This document shows, in pieces, positions 1 through 10,529 of a stretch of DNA of 64,000 nt; positions within the stretch are counted from its first letter, which is position 1; each line of letters opens with the position of its first letter. The translations under genes and the position numbers were made by a program. Below the pieces are notes generated by a model. That model was not told the DNA's origin and ran no database searches. It was given only the letters and a program-made list of their open reading frames with translations. The stretch comes from Lentinula raphanica (Eukaryota > Basidiomycota > Agaricomycetes > Agaricales > Omphalotaceae), in contig JANVFP010000021.1 in assembly GCA_027919835.1 (NCBI GenBank), positions 992,001 through 1,056,000 on the forward strand. Reading direction: 5' to 3'.

Positions 1-1185
1 TATCACACAAGATCACAGTATAGCTAGCCACACAGGTTGTATTTTCGAGTTCTCCGAATTATATATAGAGGAATATGATATAGACAACATCCTGACACAA
101 TATAGAGCCCACACAAAAATTATTGAGTGAGCTATTAATGAATTTCGACTCAAAAACACCAAATAAGCGCCCATAAGCGCCCAAAACTCGTTGTTATAAG
201 TGTGTTATAGTATAACAATGAGTGTGTTATGTATATCAAGTAATATTGTTCCGACTTTTTGACTGTTAAGTGTGTTAAGTATAGTGACTGATAACACGAC
301 TGTTAAGTGTGTTAAGTATAGTGACTGATAACACTATTTTGAGTATTTATTGTCAACTGTGTTAGACATAATACATATCACTACTGTTCCAAGTTTTAGT
401 ATGTTAGGTGTGATAAGTACCAAGTGTACTGAACATATTGATTAATAAAAATTGTTCTGAGTGTCCAAGGGTACTAGGTGTGCTAAAAATATCATGTACA
501 TCATATTTACTCAATGTTGTCAGTTTGGTGTGATTTTTAAGTGATATAAGCTGTTCTGAGTGATTGAGGGTGCTAGAGGTGCTAAAAATAGCATATACAT
601 CATATATTCTGATTGTATAGTGGATTTGATATGATTTGGAGTGATAAAATTTTTTACACTTGTCACGTATTTTTTTTTATTTTGCGTTTTCAGGGCCAAC
701 AAGGCACCCCTGAATTTTTTAACTATTTTTATGATTTTTTTCAGATTTTTTGCTACAAGATGACATCATGATCAATTTTTTCCTTTTTTGGTAATGTTGA
801 TGGGCCTGGACCTGCAATAGGCTCTATACCATCCCTAAATATTTTTTGCATTTTTAGTGATTTTTTGGGCTATTTTTAGTACCTATATTGACCCTACATC
901 ATTTTTGATCATATGAGGTCATTTGCTTACATACCCTGATCTGACCTAATCTGGCTGTTTTAGGATTTTTTGGATTTTTAATGAATTTTCGGGTTTTTTT
1001 GAAAATGTACTGCTTATTTAATATCTGGATAATTATTAATTACCCAAAACAGTAAATATAGGCCCCATGTGACAGGTGGTGACAGGCATGACCACCCCCC
1101 GGAGCCATTTCCGGAGCCCCCTCCGAGTTATCACAGGTTTTTTCAAACGTTCCTCGATAACTCATCGGACCTTTTTACAAAAGCT
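1..1185 (+). repeat. Long AT-rich repeat, copy A (LTR-like, cut by the window edge)
   Basis: Matches copy B (about 2735-4113) base for base over long stretches in the same orientation. Shared blocks include the GC-rich motif with two GCGCCCATA-type steps near 164-200, the palindrome GTTATAGTATAAC, the AT-rich body, and a GC-rich end running into AAAAGCTTxACxGTATCCTGTG at about 1161-1200. It differs from B by a local 37-bp tandem duplication at 261-334. The AT-rich body followed by a promoter-like segment and a GC-rich tail resembles the U3-R-U5 order of an LTR, but clean TG...CA ends were not found, so LTR identity is inference. No gene is visible inside; a 60-residue ORF at 520-702 is not credible. 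Confidence 0.7.
261..334. repeat. 37-bp direct tandem duplication in copy A
   Basis: Two identical adjacent 37-bp units (261-297 and 298-334) beginning GACTGTTAAGTGTG. Copy B has only one unit at the matching place (about 2993-3030), so this is a copy-specific duplication by slippage or unequal exchange. Confidence 0.85.
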
Positions 1186-2245
1186 TCACAGTATCCTGTG
1201 GTCCACCGGGATTCCATCATCATTGAATCCTACTAGTTGATCCGCAAACAAGGAATGACCTTGTCGTCTAAGATCGTCGTTACGTTGACGTTGTATCGCT
1301 ACTCGATCAACCCATGATAGTTGCAACCCGTTTTCGTCAGAACCCATGGTTTCTTTCACCGAAGGGTTCCGAGTTTCGGATACTCCTTCGCGATTCGTAG
1401 AATCTACTGGTTGTACAGTAGGTTCTTGTTTGATAGACGTATGGTCATTAACGTCTTCAGTTCTAACTCCTTGTTCCACATTCGGTACTGGAGTTAGAAG
1501 AGGTTGATGTGTATTATGGGAATTAGGATTCGTAGGGCGGACAGAGGGAGTGGATGTCATTGTAGTCGAAGCGGGGCGATTCGGGGCATTTCCTTGATCT
1601 ACTTTCGTCTCTTCTGGCCTATTAAGAGTGTGTTGTACCTGAGCGAATTCTTCCCTCGTCAATAACACTTCTCCTACCGCGTCAAAGTACCTCGCATAGT
1701 TTTGCTCGATGGTAGCAAAACTGTCTATCATACTCGTATGAATTCGACGAATGTCGTCAATTACTGATGACCGGAATGTAGTCATGAATTCTATTGGATT
1801 GGCTCTAATAGCTTGTAATCCTGCCGAATTAGTAGGATTGAAAATAGGTGGAGGAGGAGAAATGTTATTGCTAACATTCGGTGTAGTCGTACGAGTTTCT
1901 CCTCTATTAGGATTAGGCATGCTAATGTATGGAAGGCTAACACCTTCAGTGAAACGATCTATAGGAGAGCCACTATCTCTGTCTATTGGAGAATGAACTT
2001 CCAAATTGTTATTGTGCTGCATTGCAGCGACTCTTGCTTGTACGTTTTCCACTACTTGTCGCCATGACGTGGACGTGTCAGCGGGAGACGGCTGTGGTGG
2101 ATTGCCTCTGGTATCGAGCGCTGGCCACGGTTGTCTAGGTTGATTGATACTAGGATTGTTCCACGAAGATCGAGGGGAACGCTCAGAGTTTTCGGGAAGT
2201 ACATACTTGTTGGTTGTTATTGAAAATATTTGTCTACTGGTTTAC
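1186..2245 (-). CDS. Unrecognised retroelement-associated ORF, antisense to the flanking repeats
   Basis: The frame is open for about 350 codons on the minus strand, from just after a stop near 2242 down to a TGA at 1186. No ATG lies in the first 100 codons; a GTG at 2052 and an ATG about ten codons later are possible starts, or the 5' part is joined by splicing. The product is rich in Pro, Ser, Thr and Asn. A middle helical segment (about residues 80-135 from the GTG) reads like a coiled Gag-like domain; there is no zinc knuckle or enzyme motif. It lies between copies A and B, which point the opposite way, so it is either an antisense accessory ORF of a non-autonomous element or the end of an older insertion. 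Real coding use is uncertain. Confidence 0.4.
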
Positions 2246-2439
2246 TGACTCTAGAATTTCTTGTTTTAGATTTCTAGATGTTCAAAAAAGTGTAAAGCTG
2301 GTGTCTCGGAGAGACGAGTCCTTAAGATTCGAACGCTGAACACGACAAGTTATATATACCGTGTGGTGGTTGAAAACAAAAGAACTAAGTAGTAATCAAC
2401 AGTAAACAATTGGATATAGCAGTATTATGTAACCATTTC
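2246..2439. other. Short gap between antisense ORF and repeat copy B
   Basis: AT-rich sequence without a convincing ORF. It could hold the promoter of the leftward ORF 1186-2245. No primer-binding site was identified. Confidence 0.3.
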
Positions 2440-4113
2440 TCATGGGCGTTACAAGAGTCATCCTACAACCTATTCTATGCTAACCCTATGTGATACAGCA
2501 AAGAGATCTGTAATGGGGGTCATTGAGTATGACATCTATTGTTACATGTAAGTGTAGACATCTATAGTGTACATGAAACATGTACATGTATATCACAGAG
2601 TCCAATAGTCATAGTGAGTATCTGAACCATGTCCAGACACTTCCAATAGACTGTAGGAGTGATTCCCTCATGAACCACCATCAGTATACTTGCATTACAT
2701 GGACATATGCATTGACATTTACATAAAACACTGTTATATTTCAAAAGATCACAATATAGCCAACCCCACAGGTTGAATTTTCGAGTTCTCTGAATTGTAT
2801 CTAGAAGAATATGATATAGACAACATCCTGACACAGTATAGAGGCCAGACAAACATTATTGAGTGTGCTATAATGATTTTTGACTCAAAAACACCAAATA
2901 AGCGCCCATAAGCGCCCAAAACTCGTTGTTATAAGTGTGTTATAGTATAACAATGAGTGTTATGTATATAAAGTAACATTGTTCCGACTTTTTGACTGTT
3001 AAATGTGTTAAGTATAGTGACTGACAACACTGTTTTGAGTATTTTCATTGTCAACTGTGTTAAGTATAATACAGATAAGTACTGTTATGAGTTTTAGTGT
3101 GTTAGGTGTGATAAGTGCTAAGTGTACTGAACATATCGAGTAATATAAATTGTTCTAAGTTATCAAGGGTACTAAGTGTGCTAAGAATATCATGTACAAT
3201 ATATTTACTCCCCAAATCATTCAGTTTGGTATGATTCTTGAGTGATATAAGTGATTGAAGGTACTAGGGATGCTATAAATAGTATATACATAATATATAC
3301 TGACTGTGTAGTGGATTTGGTATGATTTGGAGTGATGTTGTTTTTCAATTGTGTCATGTAAATTTTTTTATTTTGCATTTTCAGGGCCAATAAGGCACCC
3401 CTGAATTTTTTGAGTATTTTTAATGATTTTTTCAGATTTTTTGCTATCAGATGAGATCAAGTTCTATTTTTAGCCCAATAAAGGTACTAGGATGCTAAAT
3501 ATAGCATATACATCATATATACTGACTGTATAGTGGATTTAGAATGATTTGGAGTGATAAAAATTTTTTACACTTGTCGCGTATTTTTTTTTATTTTGCA
3601 TTTTCAGGGCCAACAAGGCACCCCTGAATTTTTTGACTATTCTTAGGATTTTTTTCAGATTTTTTGCTACAAGATGAAATCATGATCAATTTTTACCTTT
3701 TTTGGTAATTTTGATGTGCCTGGGCCTGCAATAGGCTCTATCCCATCCCTAAATATTTTTTGCATTTTTAGTGATTTTTTGGGCTATTTTTAGTACCTAC
3801 ATTGGCCCTACATCATTTTTTATCATATGAGGTCATTTGCTTACATATCCTGATCTGACCTAATCAGGCCATTTTAGGTTTTTTATGAATTTTTATGAAT
3901 TTTTGGGTTTTTTTGAAAATGTACTGCTTATTTAATATCTGGATGATTATTAATTACCCAAAACAGTAAATATAAGCCATATGTGACAGGTGGTGACAGG
4001 CATGACCACCCCCGGGGCCATTTCCGGGACCCCTCCGGGTTATCACAACTATTTGCAATAGGTACCCAATAACTTATCAGTGTTTTTTACAAAAGCTTTA
4101 CTGTATCCTGTGC
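2440..4113 (+). repeat. Long AT-rich repeat, copy B (LTR-like, upstream of gag)
   Basis: The fullest copy of the family, about 1.67 kb. Its left part (2450-2960) matches 8490-8980 of copy D in the same orientation, and its right part matches copy A. It carries an internal partial duplication: about 3270-3475 is repeated with changes at 3480-3690, both halves holding a TTTTGCATTTTCAGGGCCAA block. The right end AAAAGCTTTACTGTATCCTGTG lies directly before the gag start codon at 4118, as expected if B serves as 5' LTR and promoter of the gag-pro element. Confidence 0.7.
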
Positions 4114-4117
4114 TTTC

Positions 4118-5713
4118 ATGCCACAATGGGGACCGTACGGCAGTCCTGAGAATTGGTGGAGTTGGAACGATGCCGAGTGCGTAGCTGCGACGTTTCGAGT
4201 CGATACGGAACGATTCCTGTACAACATTTTGGAACATCATCAAGTGGGGTGGAAATCTCCTAAAGGAAAAGAGAAGGAAGTAGATGCGGCGTCAGAGACG
4301 ACGACGAGAGGCTTACCTAGAGACCGCATACCTACAGAAAGCATATCCCGCGCGTTAGAAGCACAAAACACTCAATGGCGGAACTTACAAGGACGCACCC
4401 GCGATTTCTTGAAACCACCCACTATCTCTGCAGCGGCAGCTACGAACTCGAAACGATTCGCTGAGGAGTTTGCATCTTCAAGTGTACTGTTTCAACGAGA
4501 CCCTCCTCCACACCAAAGAAATCGAGATACGGTTTCACCACGGGACCGACCAAGGAAACCAGCGAGACGGGACTCTCAACCCTCGGATGACGGTCCAAAT
4601 TCATCAGGAGAAGAGCGTCGTAGCCAACAGAGCCAGCGGCCGAAGAAACGACAAGACAAGCCAAAGTCTTCTCGTAGACCCGGGGAAGGTGGTGATCCTA
4701 GCGAACCATCGGATGGATCTGGAGATGATAAAAAGAAAAAAGATCCTCCTCCTCGAATACCTAGGCCCACCCGCAGTGACGAGATTCCTAATCGAGTGAC
4801 GAGAGAAGACCCTCGTTTCGATGTGAAGCTTAAGCCTGATACGATTCCTACCTGGGACGGAGACATGGATAATATAATCAACTGGGAAACCCAAATCAAC
4901 AGTTTGGCTAAAAGATCTGCAACGATATATACTCAGCTTGGATACCTAGTGCCAGGAAGGCTTCGTGGAGACGCCAATCTATGGTATTACAGTCAATCCG
5001 AGCGACGAAGAGACCAGTTGGAAGAGGATTGGGGTACCCTAAAGGCCGGAATCAACGCGTATTACATGAATCAGACTTGGATGGATGATCAGATGGCCAT
5101 TGCTAATAACGCACACTTTAGGGAACAGGGCCACGCAACGGAGGCACCGAGTCAATACTTCATTCGGAAGAAAGACTTACTTACTCGCGTATATCAGTAT
5201 ACAGATACTCAACTCATTCGTCAAATTATGCTTGGAGCTCCAACTTCTTGGACTAACGTTGTCACCCCACATCTCTACGTTGATTTGGACGAGTTCCAGG
5301 GTGTGATTCGTTTCCACGAATCAAATCTTATCCGCGTTACCCCTCAAAACTGGAGACAACCGGAGGGATTTCAGTTAAACAGTTACACACGACAAGGCCA
5401 AAATACTTACAATCGTCGCGTAAACCTGGTTGGTTCTAGTCCGAATTTGCCGCCACCCCAATTTCCTCGAGATGATACTATTGTGTCCAAATTGAAGCGT
5501 GGTACTCCCGAAGAAAATAGTGCGCGACCTTGTCGGCATTGCGGAAGTCCTAAACATTGGGACTTTGAGTGTAAATACTCTCGGAAAGGAATGAAGAGAG
5601 CACGCACGAATCATGTCATGGTCTCGCCAGAAGAGGAACAGGCTCAGCGAGAGTACGAAGATCTCTACTTTGGTTTGGAATCCGAGGAGGAGATCAACGA
5701 GGAGGGTTTTTAG
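4118..5713 (+). CDS. Retrotransposon Gag polyprotein with CCHC zinc knuckle
   Basis: A 531-residue ORF. Residues 1-60 form a Trp-rich start; about 130-230 is a highly charged Arg/Lys/Ser/Pro linker with low-complexity basic runs. About 230-420 resembles the capsid-like region of Ty3/Gypsy Gag proteins (Trp-Asp-Gly near the start, then a helical stretch ending near HLYVDLDEF). Near residue 470 is one zinc knuckle, CRHCGSPKHWDFEC, spacing C-x2-C-x4-H-x4-C. The start ATG follows repeat copy B within a few bases. The ORF ends in a TAG that lies inside a probable -1 slippery site, so a fraction of ribosomes should continue into the protease frame. Gag packages element RNA in cytoplasmic particles. 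The family call is firm; whether the element is still active is doubtful because pol is missing. Confidence 0.85.
   Translation: MPQWGPYGSPENWWSWNDAECVAATFRVDTERFLYNILEHHQVGWKSPKGKEKEVDAASETTTRGLPRDRIPTESISRALEAQNTQWRNLQGRTRDFLKPPTISAAAATNSKRFAEEFASSSVLFQRDPPPHQRNRDTVSPRDRPRKPARRDSQPSDDGPNSSGEERRSQQSQRPKKRQDKPKSSRRPGEGGDPSEPSDGSGDDKKKKDPPPRIPRPTRSDEIPNRVTREDPRFDVKLKPDTIPTWDGDMDNIINWETQINSLAKRSATIYTQLGYLVPGRLRGDANLWYYSQSERRRDQLEEDWGTLKAGINAYYMNQTWMDDQMAIANNAHFREQGHATEAPSQYFIRKKDLLTRVYQYTDTQLIRQIMLGAPTSWTNVVTPHLYVDLDEFQGVIRFHESNLIRVTPQNWRQPEGFQLNSYTRQGQNTYNRRVNLVGSSPNLPPPQFPRDDTIVSKLKRGTPEENSARPCRHCGSPKHWDFECKYSRKGMKRARTNHVMVSPEEEQAQREYEDLYFGLESEEEINEEGF
5704..5713 (+). promoter_or_regulatory. 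Probable -1 programmed ribosomal frameshift site between gag and pro
   Basis: In the gag frame the last codons read GAG GGT TTT TAG. The bases G-GGT-TTT at 5704-5710 fit the heptamer rule X-XXY-YYZ (X=G, Y=T, Z=T), immediately before the stop. Slipping back one base gives TTA GGA and an open frame that continues without interruption through 5926 to 7176. A downstream RNA structure was not folded. Confidence 0.7.
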
Positions 5714-7176
5714 GAACCTCCCGGACCCTGGACGAAGGGGTTTGCGCAGATATAGTCCCTATCTGTGAAGAAGAGGAACCTTCGTCTAATCTTGGGAGGG
5801 AGGACACGGGACTACCGGTACAGGAAGTAAACCAGGAACGAAACGAGGATATATCTTTAGAAACTTCAGAAAGAAATGAATCGGCTGAAGTACCACAAGT
5901 ACATACCAGACTAGCTCGGCCTAGTTTGAACCGTAAGTCTCGAAGGCGGCTAGCGCGCGCGGTACAAGCACAATCGCGTTCCTATCATACGCAGGTCGAA
6001 GGAACCGATATTGTGGAACTTCAGAGGCACATGGCCAGGCCATCCGGCTGTGCGTTTTTGGGTGCGAGAGCTACAGAGGCATTAGGTTACATCAACAATA
6101 AGGAAGAGGAGCCCGTACCCGTTATTTTTGACTCAGGATCTGATATCACGCTTATATCTGCTAAGACTCTCAGCAAGCTCGCTAAACCACCCCGAACCCG
6201 AACTGGTCAAAAAATCAATCTCGTACAAGTTACCGGCCAGACGCAAATTGAGAGATACACCGTCCTTGATTTGATATTCGAAACGGAAACAGGGCCAGTC
6301 AAGATGAACGTAGAAGCCTATATCGTGAGGGGTATGAGTGCTCCATTAATTCTGGGTAATGACTTCGCTGATCAGTACTCGATTTCTACTATACGAAAGG
6401 AGGGCAAAACTCACCTGGAGTTCGGTAGTACCGGTCGTCGACTTGAGGTCCAGAATTCAGTAACTGCACCATATACCGACGATAATGGTAAAACATTCAA
6501 GGTTAGAGTCAGCAAGGGATTCTCGGGAAGGATGGCAAAATTGGCTCAGCATCGAAAGAATCAGAAGGCTCGAAGATTGGCACGGATCCGAGCTTCTGAT
6601 ATATCCGTTCGGGCTACTAAACAGGTAGTGGTTTCACCTGGAACAACCAAGTGGGTGTCGGTCAGCGCAAACTTCCCTTCAGGCTGCGAGGAGCTATACG
6701 TTGAGAAATTACTTACCACCAATCGAAATGACGAAGACATCTACGGTTCGCCGGATACCTTGATTTCGAAGCAGAATCCTCGAATACCAGTAGCAAACTT
6801 TTCAAACGAAGCTATAACGATAGGTAGAGGACAGCTAATGGGAACGGGACACAAGGCTAATCGATGGCTGGATAAGTCCGAGGAGTTTTCACCAGAGGAT
6901 CGACAGAAATTCCAGGCTCAGGCTCAACTATTGAGAAGTATAGCTGGGATCGAAGATAGTCATCAAACGGTATCGTCAGCTATCAGAAGTCAGTCGAAGT
7001 TAGAAAGGAACCCCAGAAGCGATATTGAGATACCTGGAGAAGAATATGCCGAAGCGCCATTGGAAGGAGGACCCAAGACCGCAGAAGTAGTAGAGGACGA
7101 TACAAGTAGCGAGCGCCTCTTGGAAGAGGTTGATATTTGCAAGGAGTTGTCTGTCGAACAGCAGCTGAAGCTGTAA
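5710..7176 (+). CDS. Retropepsin-like aspartic protease (Pro) domain, frameshift-fused to Gag; pol truncated
   Basis: The frame is open from inside the gag stop region to a TAA at 7174-7176; the first near-cognate start (TTG at 5926) is probably not used. The protease active site is FDSGSDITLIS (codons near 6127-6160), with the second conserved segment PLILGNDF near 6342-6366, the pattern of Ty3/Gypsy retropepsins. The following 250 residues are a linker ending ELSVEQQLKL, which resembles the sequence that normally leads into reverse transcriptase in Gypsy Pol. Here it stops at the exact edge of inverted repeat copy C. Reverse transcriptase, RNase H and integrase are absent. The role would be maturation of the Gag-Pol polyprotein. 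The fragment is best read as a truncated autonomous element. Confidence 0.8.
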   Translation, partial: LGTSRTLDEGVCADIVPICEEEEPSSNLGREDTGLPVQEVNQERNEDISLETSERNESAEVPQVHTRLARPSLNRKSRRRLARAVQAQSRSYHTQVEGTDIVELQRHMARPSGCAFLGARATEALGYINNKEEEPVPVIFDSGSDITLISAKTLSKLAKPPRTRTGQKINLVQVTGQTQIERYTVLDLIFETETGPVKMNVEAYIVRGMSAPLILGNDFADQYSISTIRKEGKTHLEFGSTGRRLEVQNSVTAPYTDDNGKTFKVRVSKGFSGRMAKLAQHRKNQKARRLARIRASDISVRATKQVVVSPGTTKWVSVSANFPSGCEELYVEKLLTTNRNDEDIYGSPDTLISKQNPRIPVANFSNEAITIGRGQLMGTGHKANRWLDKSEEFSPEDRQKFQAQAQLLRSIAGIEDSHQTVSSAIRSQSKLERNPRSDIEIPGEEYAEAPLEGGPKTAEVVEDDTSSERLLEEVDICKELSVEQQLKL

Positions 7177-8470
7177 AAACTCCGCGAAGTAGTCCGATAA
7201 GTCTCCACCACAGCTTCGCGAAGTAACAGGACTCGCTCTCGAAGCTTAAAAAACCCTTCCGGGTAGGCCAGTAGGGCTCCGGGGGGTGCTCGGCTATTTA
7301 GTATATTTAATAATATTTAATAATTCTTTTATTATTTAATAGGTATATTATAATAAATCTACTTTGCAAAGCTGTACTGCACTTCGCGAAGTGACTACAT
7401 TTACAGCAATCATAAAATCAGGTAAATTAGGGTTAGATCATTATGTCATTGATTTCCTTTTTGGGTTATGATATTTTTGAATAGAAAAAAAGCATAGAAT
7501 AATATTATTGATCTTGAGGTGCTAAAACATGACAGAGGAAACTAAAAATAGCTACAATGAGGTATTGGCTACCTCAGGCACATCAAAATTGCCTAAAAAG
7601 GAAATTGGTCCAAAAATAGAACTTGATCTCATCAGATAGCAAAAAATCTGAAAAAATCATAAAAAATACTCAAAAAATTCAGGGTTGCCTGATTGGCCCT
7701 GAAAATGCAAAATAAAAAAAAATATGCGACAAGTGTAAAAAATGTTATCACTCCAAATCATACTAAATCTAGGTATATATGATGTACATGCTATTTTTAG
7801 CACACCCAGTACCCTCAGACACTTAGAATGACTTATATCATTCAATTTATTAAACTTAACACACTTGACAATGAAAAAACTCAGAACAGTAGTAATGTAT
7901 ATTATACTCAATACACTTAACACACTCAACAATGAAAAACCTCAAAACAGTGTTCATGTGTGTTATGCTTAAAACTCATAATACACTTAACAATGAAAAG
8001 TCTCGGAACAATACTAATGTATATCATACTCGGGCACTTCACAATAAAAAAACTCGGAACAGTGCTCATGTGTGTTATACTTAATACACTTCATCAATCA
8101 ATATAACACACTTCACAATCAAAAACTTGGAGTAATGTAATCACTCATCATGCTTATCACACTGAACACACTTCATCAGTAAGTATAACACACCTATAAT
8201 GGGACATTGTTATACTATAACACACATATAACAACGAGTTTTGGGCGCTTATGGGCGCTTATTTGGTGTTTTTGAGTCGAAAATCATTGATAACACACTC
8301 AATAATTTTTATGTGGGCTTTATATTGTGTCAGAATGTTGTTTATGTCATACCTTCCTAGATACAATTTGGAGAACCAAAAAATACAGCCTATAGAGCTG
8401 GATATATGATGATCTTTTATGATTTTACACTGTTTTGTGTAAATCACAGTGCATACATCCATGTTCTGAA
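7169..8470 (-). repeat. Long AT-rich repeat, copy C (inverted arm of a foldback)
   Basis: Reverse complement of copy D. Pairing is very close over the outer part: the bases at 7211-7230 pair with 10095-10114, and the 91-residue frames at 7657-7932 (minus) and 9393-9668 (plus) differ at about one residue. Paired coordinates sum to 17325 in the outer half and about 17203 further in, because extra repeats near 9000-9300 are unmatched. Its outer end carries the U5-like tail with CTTCGCGAAG palindromes and begins at the stop codon of the protease ORF. Compared with D it lacks the innermost 280 bp. Confidence 0.85.
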
Positions 8471-8479
8471 GTCAAATTC

Positions 8480-10156
8480 CTTCTGGGCAATGAAAGGAGA
8501 CATTCTACAACCTATTCTATGCTTACTCTGTGTCATAAAGCCAAGAGACTTACAATGGGAGTCATTGAGTATGACATCTGTAGTTACATGCAAGTATACA
8601 TATCACCAATATACATGAAATATGTAGATGTATATTACAGAGTCCAATGGTCATGGTGAGTATCTGAATCATGTTCATACACTGTTAGTAGACTGTAGGA
8701 GTGCTCTCCCCATGAGACAGCTTTGGTATCTATGCAATACATGGACATATGTACTGTCATTTACCTAAAACACTGTTAAATCATAAAAGATCATGATATA
8801 GCCATCCCTACAGGCTGTAATTTTGAGTTCTCCGAATTGTATCTAGGGGAGTATGATGTATACAACATCCTGACACAACAGAAAGTCCTCACAAAAATAA
8901 TTGAGTTAGGTATTAATGAATTTCGACTCAAAAACATCAAATAAGCGCCCATAAGCGCCCAAAACTCGTTGTTATATGTGTGTTATAGTATAACAATGTC
9001 CTATTAAAGGTATGTTATTCTTACTGATGAAGTGTGTTCAGTGTGATATGTGTTATGAGTGATTACACTACTCTGATTTTTTATTGTTAAGTGTGTTATA
9101 TTGATTGATGAAGTGTATCAAGTATAATACACATGAGCACTGTTCCGACTTTTTTCATTGTAAAGTGTGTTGAGCATGATATACATTAGTATTGCTCTGA
9201 GACTTTTTATTGTTAAGTGTATTATGTGTTTTAAGTATAACACACATGAACACTTTTTTGAGGGTTTTCATTGTTGAGTGTGTTAAGTGTGTTGAGCATG
9301 ATATACATTAGTATTGTTCCGAGACTTTTCATTGTTAAGTGTATTATGAGTTTTAAGCATAACACACATGAACACTGTTTTGAGGTTTTTCATTGTTGAG
9401 TGTGTTAAGTGTATTGAGTATAATATACATTACTACTGTTCTGAGTTTTTTCATTGTCAAGTATGTTAAGTTTAATAAATTGAATGATATAAGTCATTCT
9501 AAGTGTCTGAGGGTACTGGGTGTGCTAAAAATAGCATGTACATCATATATACCTAGATTTAGTATGATTTGGAGTGATAACATTTTTTACACTTGTCGCA
9601 TATTTTTTTTTATTTTGCATTTTCAGGGCCAATCAGGCAACCCTGAATTTTTTGAGTATTTTTTATGATTTTTTCAGATTTTTTGCTATCTGATGAGATC
9701 AAGTTCTATTTTTGGACCAATTTTCTTTTTAGGCAATTTTGATGTGCCTGAGGTAGCCAATACCTCATTGTAGCTATTTTTAGTTTCCTCTGTCATGTTT
9801 TAGCACCTCAAGATCAATAATATTATTCTATGCTTTTTTTCTATTCAAAAATATCATAACCCAAAAAGGAAATCAATGACATAATGATCTAACCCTAATT
9901 TACCTGATTTTATGATTGCCGTAAATGTAGTCACTTCGCGAAGTGCAGTACAGCTTTGCAAAGTAGATTTATTATAATATACCTATTAAATAATAAAAGA
10001 ATTATTAAATATTATTAAATATACTAAATAGCCGAGCACCCCCCGGAGCCCTACTGGCCTACCCGGAAGGGTTTTTTAAGCTTCGAGAGCGAGTCCTGTT
10101 ACTTCGCGAAGCTGTGGTGGGAACTTATCGGATTACTTCGCGAAGTTTCTACAGCT
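8480..10156 (+). repeat. Long AT-rich repeat, copy D (second arm of the foldback)
   Basis: Its left part matches copy B at 2450-2960. Its right part mirrors copy C, ending ...TTTCTACAGCT at 10156, eight bases before the tyrosine-recombinase element. The stretch 9000-9400 contains about eight imperfect 55-70 bp units built on GTTAAGTGTGTT...AACACACATGAACACTGTT. The right tail (from about 10020) differs completely from the tails of A and B, so the family has at least two 3'-end types on a common body. The 91-residue ORF at 9393-9668 is part of the repeat and is not supported as a gene. Confidence 0.85.
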
Positions 10157-10163
10157 ACGGGTG

Positions 10164-10388
10164 GTGTACGATACGCGCTGCGAGCGATGGTGAGAGGACG
10201 ATCTAAAAATATAAAGAAATACATACCTGCGAGCGATGGTGAGAGGACAAGAAGGCCTCACCACGCTCGCAGCTCTATATAATACTGTCTACAAAGAAAG
10301 GGAGAGAGATGAAAGAAATAACGTGGAGGGCACGCGTTGAGTTAGTCGTTGCGTCATAGACCCCGACCATACACAAATGGTCGAAACA
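10164..10388. repeat. 225-bp terminal direct repeat, left copy, of the tyrosine-recombinase retroelement
   Basis: Appears identical, base for base, to 14355-14579. It contains a direct sub-repeat TGCGAGCGATGGTGAGAGGA twice, followed by its partial inverse CCTCACCACGCTCGCAGC, so a strong hairpin can form. It also has a TATATAA-like box near 10274. Identity of both copies suggests a recent insertion. Confidence 0.9.
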
Positions 10389-10529
10389 TCAATTCCTGCA
10401 TCTCCTTGAGGTGAGGAAGTAGAACGTGTAATAGGAAGAATGAATGATTAGAGTCGCACGGGTTTGGGCGCAATAGATATCTATTGAGGTCTAAAAGCTC
10501 TCAAGACTGGCCCAGAAATGGGAACAGCC

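Noticed and set aside
2325..2340. GATTCGAACGC as a possible tRNA or tRNA-derived primer site
   Set aside because: No matching stems on either strand and no cloverleaf could be drawn.
7657..9668. Twin 91-codon ORFs in copies C and D
   Set aside because: They are the same repeat segment in inverted copies; hydrophobic AT-rich translation only, no conserved start.
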